Shown: one piece after another, positions 7,307 through 12,418 of the stretch
How positions within the stretch are numbered: position 1 is the first letter of the stretch
Layout: each line of letters starts with the position of its first letter
NCBI GenBank assembly: GCA_029573925.1
Contig: JAKQBV010000165.1
Coordinates: forward strand, 1 to 12,418
Source: a bacterium
GTDB lineage: Bacteria; UBP15; UBA6099
Reading direction: 5' to 3'
DNA: 12,418 nucleotides
Position numbers and translations under genes: made by a program
The notes under the pieces: model-generated
Databases searched by the model: none
Told to the model about the DNA's origin: nothing
What the model saw: the letters and a program-made list of their open reading frames with translations, nothing else

Positions 7307-7933
7307 ATGGCGAAAAAGAACAGAGGGCTTTCACAGTCGTTCGAAATAGCGGCGATATCGTGCGGATTCAGCCGGGTTGCGGGAGCGGACGAGGCCGGGC
7401 GCGGCCCGCTCGCGGGGCCTGTCGTGGCCGCCGCCGTTGTCATCTCGGACGGTTGCGTCGGGGTTGGGATTCGCGATTCGAAAAAAATCGCCCCGAAACG
7501 CCGCGAACGGATATATGAAACGATAATCGAAAGCTCGGCCGCGCGCTCGATAATCACAATCGGGGCTCCTGAAATAGACAGGATTAACATCTACCGCGCC
7601 GCGCTCTACGCCATGAAACTTGCCATTGAGGGCCTATCTCCAGCGGCGGATTTCGCGTACATCGACGGCAACGCGAGGATAGATGTTGACATAGCGCAAC
7701 ATACGCTGGTCGGCGGCGACTCGCTCTGCTGCTCGGTGGCGGCGGCGTCGATTCTGGCGAAAGTGACCCGCGACCGCATGATGATAGAGTACGACGAAAT
7801 ATATCCCGGCTACGGGTTCGCCCGCAACAAGGGATACGGAACCGCCGAGCACATGGAGGCCCTCCGCAGGCTTGGGCCGTGTCCCATTCACCGTCGCTCT
7901 TTTGCTCCCGTCAAGGAGGCCCTCGAACGATGA
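7307..7933 (+). CDS. rnhB: Ribonuclease HII
   Basis: RNase HII cuts the RNA strand of RNA:DNA hybrids and starts removal of single ribonucleotides misincorporated into DNA. The 208-residue product contains the full family core: AGADEAGRGPLAGPV (Asp28, Glu29), IRDSKK, YIDGN (Asp120), SVAAASILAKVTRDRMM (Asp156), and the C-terminal GYGFARNKGYGTAEHMEAL...HRRSF. These four acidic residues are the expected metal-binding catalytic set, and GRG supports recognition of the RNA-DNA junction. Length is typical. The ATG at 7307 has no visible ribosome binding site and lies just downstream of a possible -10 box. The stop overlaps the yraN start as ATGA. The rnhB-yraN pairing is common in bacteria. Confidence 0.97.
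   Translation: MAKKNRGLSQSFEIAAISCGFSRVAGADEAGRGPLAGPVVAAAVVISDGCVGVGIRDSKKIAPKRRERIYETIIESSAARSIITIGAPEIDRINIYRAALYAMKLAIEGLSPAADFAYIDGNARIDVDIAQHTLVGGDSLCCSVAAASILAKVTRDRMMIEYDEIYPGYGFARNKGYGTAEHMEALRRLGPCPIHRRSFAPVKEALER
7913..7919 (+). promoter_or_regulatory. Strong ribosome binding site for yraN
   Basis: AAGGAGG at 7913-7919 is a near-perfect Shine-Dalgarno sequence inside the last codons of rnhB, ten bases before ATG 7930. It fixes the yraN start at the ATGA overlap rather than at the in-frame GTG 7879, which lies upstream of it. Confidence 0.75.
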
Positions 7934-8322
7934 CGGAGCCTGACGGCGGAGCGCGAGACCAGCGAAAACCTCTCGGCGCCAAGGGCGAAAAACTCGCCGC
8001 CCGCGCTCTCAAAAAACAGGGCTTTATCATCCTCGACACGAATTGGTCTTGCGCCCTCGGCGAACTTGACATAGTCGCCAGAAAAGGAGACCTCATCGCG
8101 TTTGTGGAGGTAAAAACCCGCGCGAGCGGCCTATACGGGCCTCCCCAACTCGCGGTCACTCCAGCGAAACAGAAAAGAATCGTCAGGCTCGCGAATGCCT
8201 ACATGAAACATAAGAGGCTGACCGGGCTTCGCGGCCGCTTCGATGTGGTCGCCGTCAGCCCGGACGAACGGGGCAGGCTGGTCGCCGTCCACATGCCCGC
8301 CGCCTTCATCGACGGCGAGTGA
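7930..8322 (+). CDS. yraN: UPF0102 (YraN) family nuclease-fold protein
   Basis: YraN proteins are small and share the restriction-endonuclease-like core of Holliday junction resolvases. Their cellular role is not settled. The 130-residue protein shows the family pattern: GAKGEKLAARALKKQGFIILDTNW at the N-terminus, then GELDIVA (Glu45, Asp47) and FVEVKTR (Glu60, Lys62), which form a PD-(D/E)XK-like site, then LAVTPAKQKRIVRLANAYM and a closing RFDVVAV strand. Length is normal (about 115-130). The start at 7930 overlaps the rnhB stop by ATGA behind a strong ribosome binding site. The two are surely co-transcribed. Its link to rnhB suggests a DNA or RNA:DNA maintenance role, which is inference. 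Confidence 0.92.
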   Translation: MTEPDGGARDQRKPLGAKGEKLAARALKKQGFIILDTNWSCALGELDIVARKGDLIAFVEVKTRASGLYGPPQLAVTPAKQKRIVRLANAYMKHKRLTGLRGRFDVVAVSPDERGRLVAVHMPAAFIDGE

Positions 8323-8352
8323 CAGACCCGCCGCGCTCTGTGCCGCCGCGAC

Positions 8353-8381
8353 TTAAAAACAATTCCAAATCGGCTTATACT
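8353..8381 (+). promoter_or_regulatory. Candidate sigma-70-type promoter for pcm
   Basis: TTAAAA at 8353-8358 (4 of 6 of the -35 consensus) and TATACT at 8376-8381 (5 of 6 of the -10) are exactly 17 bases apart. They lie in the short AT-rich dip of an 85-base gap after yraN. Transcription would begin near 8388, about 20 bases before the pcm ATG, just upstream of the AGGGA ribosome binding site at 8398-8402. Confidence 0.45.
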
Positions 8382-8407
8382 TAAAGCGTCGGAGAGCAGG
8401 GACGAAC

Positions 8408-9076
8408 ATGGCGACAGCTTATCGCAACAACGGCGCGCTGTGCGACGCGGTGGCTTCGAGATGGCTGTATCTGGGCATACCGCAGTTCGACGCTTCGGTC
8501 ATAAAGGCCATGCGCGGAATCGACCGCGGCGAATTCGCGCCGCCCGGCGCGCGCGAAGTATATATTGACGCGCCGATTCCCATCGGGTCGGAGCAGACTT
8601 GCTCGCAGCCGAGCATGGTGGCGGCGATGGCGACATTGCTCGAATTGTCCGCCGGCATGCGCGTTCTGGAAGTCGGCGCGGGTTGCGGATACAGCGCCGC
8701 CGTGACCGCCTCCCTAATCTCCCCCGGCGGCTCCCTTTTCGCCGTAGAGTATCTGCCCGAACTGGCGGAGACCGCGCGCGCGAACCTCGCTAAATTCGAC
8801 TTCGACGCCGAGGTGGAAGTGATAACGGGCGACGGGTCGGAGGGGCTTGCGTCCCGCGCGCCCTTCGACAGGATATACTTCGCGGCGGGAACAGGGGACG
8901 GGTTCGACGAAAGGCCGCTGCTCGATCAGTTGAATCCCGGCGGCATCCTTCTGTACCCGCAGGCGCGCGGCGACATTTTCTACGTGAAGAAAAAACGCGG
9001 AGGCTCGCTTTTCCGCAGGCGGGCCGGAAGCGTCGTTTTTGTGAGGCTGAAAGGCAAAAACAGTGGCCGTTTCTGA
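8408..9076 (+). CDS. pcm: Protein-L-isoaspartate O-methyltransferase
   Basis: Pcm methylates isoaspartyl residues that form as proteins age, using S-adenosylmethionine, and so starts their repair to normal aspartate. The 222-residue protein has the family's signature PIPIG..QTCSQPSMVA, with the conserved Ser66 in the TxSxP-like element, followed by SAM-binding motif I, VLEVGAGCGYSAAV (86-99), an acidic end of the second strand (FAVEYLPEL), and later motifs GDGSEGL and FDRIYFAAG. Cys replaces the usual Ile in QTIS, and GSEQ replaces the usual GxGQ; both look tolerable. Length is slightly above the E. coli enzyme (208), with a basic C-terminal tail. The DUF72 gene starts inside its last codons, giving an overlap of 14 bases. 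Confidence 0.93.
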   Translation: MATAYRNNGALCDAVASRWLYLGIPQFDASVIKAMRGIDRGEFAPPGAREVYIDAPIPIGSEQTCSQPSMVAAMATLLELSAGMRVLEVGAGCGYSAAVTASLISPGGSLFAVEYLPELAETARANLAKFDFDAEVEVITGDGSEGLASRAPFDRIYFAAGTGDGFDERPLLDQLNPGGILLYPQARGDIFYVKKKRGGSLFRRRAGSVVFVRLKGKNSGRF

Positions 9077-9890
9077 CAATGTCCGCGTCGGAGCCTCCGG
9101 CTTCAGTTTCAAAGACTGGCGCGGCTCTTTCTATCCTGAATCCATCTCCGCCTCGCGGATGCTTGAATATTACTCCGGCATCTTTGACGTGGTGGAGATC
9201 AACTCCTCGTATTACAGGATGCCGACGGCGCGGATGTTCGCAGGAATGGTCCGCGCGACCGATCCGGATTTCGGTTTCGTCGTCAAGCTCCACGCGTCGA
9301 TGACCCACGGCCGCGACGGCTCGGCGTTCCCCTTCGCGGACTTCGCAGAGGCCCTGCGCCCGCTCGAGGAGAACGGCAGGCTTCTCGGCCTTCTGGCTCA
9401 ATTCCCATACGAGTTTCGCCGCTCCGAAGACAATCTTTCATACCTGCGCCTCGCAAGAAGCAGGCTGGAAAGATTTCCCTTTTTCGCCGAGTTCAGGCAT
9501 GATTCATGGCTGAAGCCGGAGACGTTTGAGGAGTTGAAGGAGATGCGGGCGGGGTGGTGCTGCGTTGACGAGCCGCAACTAAAGGGGCTGATCCCGCCGG
9601 TCGCGGAGGCGACCGGCCCCGCCGCTTACATACGCTTCCACGGCCGCAACTCCGTTGACTGGTGGACTCCTCGTCCCGGCTCAGACAGGTATCTGTACGA
9701 CTATTCCGAGCGCGAACTGCTCGAATGGGTACCTAAGATTGAGTCGCTTTCGGCGCGCTGTGAAAGAGCGCTGATGTTCTTCAATAACTGTCACTTCGGC
9801 AACGCGCCGAAGAACGCTAAAGAAATGAAAAAATTGCTCGGACTCCCCGTCGCGAGAGCGCGCAGGGGCGGAGAGCTTGAATTCGATTGA
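9063..9890 (+). CDS. DUF72 (YecE-like) protein
   Basis: DUF72 proteins form a TIM-barrel family whose biochemical role is not established. Family landmarks are present in order: VRVGASGFSFKDWRGSFYP at the N-terminus, VEINSSYYRMPT, FVVKLHASMTH, EFRHDSW, AYIRFHGRN, and the C-terminal FFNNCHFGNAPKNAKEM. Length (275) is normal. The start is GTG 9063, overlapping the end of pcm by 14 bases, with AAAGG about eight bases upstream; no ATG in this frame is closer to the conserved N-terminus. The stop overlaps the first codon proposed for mfd. It is translated as part of a pcm-DUF72-mfd unit. That context hints at a maintenance role but does not prove one. Confidence 0.9.
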   Translation: MAVSDNVRVGASGFSFKDWRGSFYPESISASRMLEYYSGIFDVVEINSSYYRMPTARMFAGMVRATDPDFGFVVKLHASMTHGRDGSAFPFADFAEALRPLEENGRLLGLLAQFPYEFRRSEDNLSYLRLARSRLERFPFFAEFRHDSWLKPETFEELKEMRAGWCCVDEPQLKGLIPPVAEATGPAAYIRFHGRNSVDWWTPRPGSDRYLYDYSERELLEWVPKIESLSARCERALMFFNNCHFGNAPKNAKEMKKLLGLPVARARRGGELEFD

Positions 9891-11212
9891 GGACTGTTTC
9901 CGCCGTGAGCCTGCTGGACAGATTCAGAGAAAACGATAGCGTGTCTCGCGCTCTGACCGAGGCGTCGAAGGGCGCGTCGGCCTCCGTCTCTCCGCTTGAT
10001 GGCGTCGCGCTCCTGTTGTTCTGCGCGGCGTTGGCGGACGAATGCGGCGGAGACATTCTGACAGTTGTGCCTGACGAGGACTCGGTGGCCCTTTTCGAGC
10101 GGGACATGTCCAGCCTTATCGAACAGTCCGGCCTTGAGGGCCGCTGGGACATCGTCGCTTTTCCGGACTACGATGTGTGCGAGATAGACACCGCGCCGGA
10201 CTCTCTGCGCCGCCGCCGCGCGGCCCGCGTCAGGGCATTGCGCGCTATCTATGCCCCTCGCCCGAACGGGCCGCGCCTGTGGCTCGTCTCTACGGAAGAC
10301 GCGCTGCGGCGGAAAACCATGCCCGCCGCCCGGTTCGCCGAACTGACCGCCGTGTTGCGGGAAGGCGACTCATGGCCGATGGAGGAACTTGTCGGCGCGC
10401 TCGTCGCCGCCGGCTATCAGCGCCGCCGCTCCGTCGAGCGCGAGGGCGAGTTCTGCGTCCGAGGCGGCGTCATCGACATCGCCCCGGCTCAGGGCGACTC
10501 CCCAGTAAGACTCGAAATGTCCGGCAACGCCATCGAGGAAATCCGTTCCCTCAACATGGAGACGCTTCGCTCCGGCGAACGGCTCCGCGAGGCGACCGCT
10601 TGCCCCTGCCACGAGATGGAGCCTGCCGGCGAGGATGTCTCTTTCGACTCCCTCCGCCGCGACCACCGCTCCCTCGCCGAGCGCCGCGCGTTCTTCGACG
10701 CCTCCATCCTCTACCCCGAAACTTTCGGATGCCTCAGCGGGCCGGCGCGCCCGGACGCCTTCTCTATCCTCATGCGGGTGAACTCCCGCCGCGCCTCTGA
10801 AGAAACCCGCCGCCGCCGCGAGGTCGCTTCCGTGTGGCTGCAACGCAACGAATTTACGGACACCGAGGAAATGGCGACCGGGTTCTACGAGCGCGGCGGC
10901 GGTGCGGACTCGCTTCCGTCGGTCTCTCTCGAACCCGCCGGCGCGCCCGCCGCCGGATTGCGGCTTCCTCTTAGCCCGCTGCCTCCGTTGCCAATCAGCC
11001 TCTCCGATATCGCCGCTCGCATCCGCGAGGAATCCGGCCGCGCGGACGTCTTCGTCATCAAAATACAGGGACAGGCTAGAACGATACCTCGAAGACGAGG
11101 GCATAACGTCGGCAAAAGTCATGAGCGGCGACCTCAGAGGCGGATTCTCCATCGCGGGCGAGATGTCCGCGTTCACCGACGCCGAGATGTTCAGGCGCGC
11201 GCCCGCCGCTAA
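9887..11212 (+). CDS. mfd: Mfd transcription-repair coupling factor, N-terminal part (frameshifted)
   Basis: Mfd removes RNA polymerase stalled at DNA damage and recruits UvrA. This frame encodes 441 residues, of which the first 392 are Mfd. The UvrB-like module is clear at about residues 165-225: LVGALVAAGYQRRRSVEREGEF, VRGGVIDIAP, PVRLE, and IEEIRSLNMETLRS. After Lys392 (codon ending 11062) the reading is no longer Mfd; a 49-residue Arg-rich tail runs to a TAA at 11210-11212, while Mfd continues in the +1 frame. The break falls in the A-run 11060-11063. Start: TTG 9887 overlaps the DUF72 stop, with GGAGAG at 9870-9875. GTG 9905 is a good alternative. The N-terminal part is somewhat shorter than in E. 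coli Mfd. Confidence 0.85.
   Translation: MRTVSAVSLLDRFRENDSVSRALTEASKGASASVSPLDGVALLLFCAALADECGGDILTVVPDEDSVALFERDMSSLIEQSGLEGRWDIVAFPDYDVCEIDTAPDSLRRRRAARVRALRAIYAPRPNGPRLWLVSTEDALRRKTMPAARFAELTAVLREGDSWPMEELVGALVAAGYQRRRSVEREGEFCVRGGVIDIAPAQGDSPVRLEMSGNAIEEIRSLNMETLRSGERLREATACPCHEMEPAGEDVSFDSLRRDHRSLAERRAFFDASILYPETFGCLSGPARPDAFSILMRVNSRRASEETRRRREVASVWLQRNEFTDTEEMATGFYERGGGADSLPSVSLEPAGAPAAGLRLPLSPLPPLPISLSDIAARIREESGRADVFVIKIQGQARTIPRRRGHNVGKSHERRPQRRILHRGRDVRVHRRRDVQARARR
11060..11063 (+). other. Frameshift site in mfd (AAAA run)
   Basis: Upstream of the run the Mfd frame reads ...DVFVIK; downstream the homology resumes one base later as YRDRLERYLEDEG. Removing one A joins the two without losing or adding a residue, so the simplest explanation is an extra A in a four-base run, either an assembly or sequencing error or a true mutation. 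A programmed +1 shift is possible but has no obvious support: no stop codon or slippery CUU-type codon sits at the site. Confidence 0.8.
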
Positions 11213-12418
11213 AAAACGCTCCGCCCGTCCCTCCCGCCCCAAAGACCGCGCTCCCATCCTCGCCCCGGAGGACATCAAAGAGGGCGACTACGTCGTCCAC
11301 GTCGATCACGGCATCGGCCTCTACGCAGGCATCTGCCGCCGCCAGCTCGGCGACGGCCACGGCAAGGATTTCTTCAGAATCAAATACGCGCGCGGCGACG
11401 AATTGTTCGTCCCCGTCGAACAAATAGGACGCATCGAAAAATACGTAGGCGGCGAGGCCGCTCTTCCCCGCGTCTACCCGCTTCACTCCGGGCGCTGGGA
11501 GGCCGTCAAGCGCAGGGTGCGCAAAAAAGTCGAGGAACTCGCCGCACAGCTTTTTCGCCTGTACTCCGAACGCGAAAACGCTCCCGGCCACGCATTCTCC
11601 GGCGACAACATCTTCATGCGCGAACTGGCGGCTTCGTTCCCATTCGAGGAGACCGCCGACCAGCAGCGCGCCATCGAGGAGACTTTCAAGGACATGGAGC
11701 GCTCCGCCCCTATGGACAGGCTGGTGTACGGCGACGTCGGGTACGGCAAAACCGAGGTGGCTGTCCGCGCCGCGTTCAAGGCCGCGCTCGATAAAAAACA
11801 GGTCGCCATTCTCGCCCCCACCACCATCCTCGCGCACCAGCACGCCGAAACCTTTCGAGAGCGCCTCTCGCGTTTCCCAGTCTCCGTCGAGGTCATCTCA
11901 AGATTCAGGTCCGCAAAAGAGCAGAAAGACATCCTCAAGCGGCTCGCCGCCGGGGAAATCGACATCGTCATCGGCACTCACAGGCTGCTTTCCAAAGACG
12001 TCCTCTTCAAGGACGCCGGGCTTCTGATAATCGACGAAGAGCAGCGCTTCGGCGTCAAACACAAAGAGGCGCTCAAAATGCTGAAAAGCAACGTTGACGC
12101 GCTCACCCTCACCGCCACCCCCATCCCCCGCACCCTCAATATGTCAATGATCGGCCTGCGCGACATGAGCGTCATCGAGACGCCCCCCGAAGACCGCAAG
12201 GCCGCTCTTACCTTCGTCGAGGAATGGAACCGCGACTCCCTCTATGTCGCCGTCGGGCGCGAACTGGCGCGCCGCGGCCAAGTCTATTTCGTCCATAACA
12301 ACATCGAGACCATCTCCTCCGTCAAAGCTCTCCTCGACGAGATGTTCCCCGACGCGCGGACTGTCGTATGCCACGCCAAAATGCCCGAAAAACAAATCGA
12401 ATCAACTATGATTAGCTT
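11064..12418 (+). CDS. mfd: Mfd transcription-repair coupling factor, C-terminal continuation, truncated by window edge
   Basis: This is the rest of mfd in the +1 frame, 451 codons to the window edge. It begins with YRDRLERYLEDEG (end of the UvrB-like region), followed by the RNA-polymerase-interacting CarD-like domain (EDIKEGDYVVHVDHGIGLYAG, FFRIKYARGDELFVPVEQ, nt about 11266-11440). The helicase motor comes next: Walker A GDVGYGKTE (11730-11756), APTTILAHQH, GTHRLLSKDV, DEEQ box (12033-12044) and TATPIPRT (near 12110-12135). The second motor lobe, the TRG motif and the C-terminal UvrA-masking domain lie beyond the window. An ATG at 11121 could start a separate call, but the homology begins upstream of it. 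All motor motifs seen are intact, so if the frameshift is an artefact, the protein is probably functional. Confidence 0.9.

Noticed and set aside
7879..7929. Upstream GTG start for yraN
   Set aside because: The strong ribosome binding site at 7913-7919 serves ATG 7930, and the extra 17 residues lie over the conserved C-terminus of rnhB.
10370..11278. Long minus-strand open frame of 302 codons
   Set aside because: It lies antisense to mfd, spans the frameshift, and has the composition of a GC-rich shadow frame; the + strand has clear Mfd motifs.
11076..11843. Minus-strand open frame of 255 codons
   Set aside because: It is antisense to the RNA-polymerase-binding and motor region of mfd, which is unambiguous on the + strand; no recognisable motifs in the antisense product.

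Overview
The window is a 12.4 kb stretch of GC-rich bacterial chromosome carrying housekeeping genes, all on the + strand. Nothing looks mobile: I found no transposase, integrase, phage gene, CRISPR array, rRNA or tRNA. A UDP-GlcNAc 2-epimerase, a secreted thioredoxin-fold protein with a signal peptide, and Pcm together suggest a Gram-negative-type bacterium. The sequence alone does not let me name a phylum.

Layout: (1) The 3' part of a wecB/mnaA-type UDP-GlcNAc 2-epimerase runs off the left edge. (2) A roughly 370-base AT-rich gap holds several small, partly competing hairpins and a possible extended -10 promoter. (3) A tight four-gene unit follows, argH - cdaA - cdaR (YbbR) - glmM, in which every junction is a 4-base ATGA overlap. 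It joins arginine synthesis, cyclic-di-AMP synthesis and the committed amino-sugar step of peptidoglycan synthesis. (4) A secreted thioredoxin-fold protein comes next; it has an unusual Cys-X-Cys site and a C-terminal TPR-like tail. (5) rnhB and yraN follow, again with an ATGA overlap. (6) pcm, a DUF72/YecE gene and mfd form overlapping reading frames. mfd runs off the right edge and is broken by an apparent one-base insertion in an A-run at 11060-11063.

How the genes fit together: cdaA-cdaR-glmM is the well-known c-di-AMP/cell-wall module, in which CdaR and GlmM modulate the membrane cyclase CdaA. Having argH translationally coupled in front is the less usual part. The right half (rnhB, yraN, pcm, DUF72, mfd) is mainly nucleic-acid and protein maintenance.

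No wholly new system is evident. The points most worth a second look are the mfd frameshift, the CXC redoxin, the argH-cdaA coupling, the competing hairpins before argH, an almost leaderless rnhB start, and a change in G/C strand bias between gene blocks that are all transcribed in the same direction.
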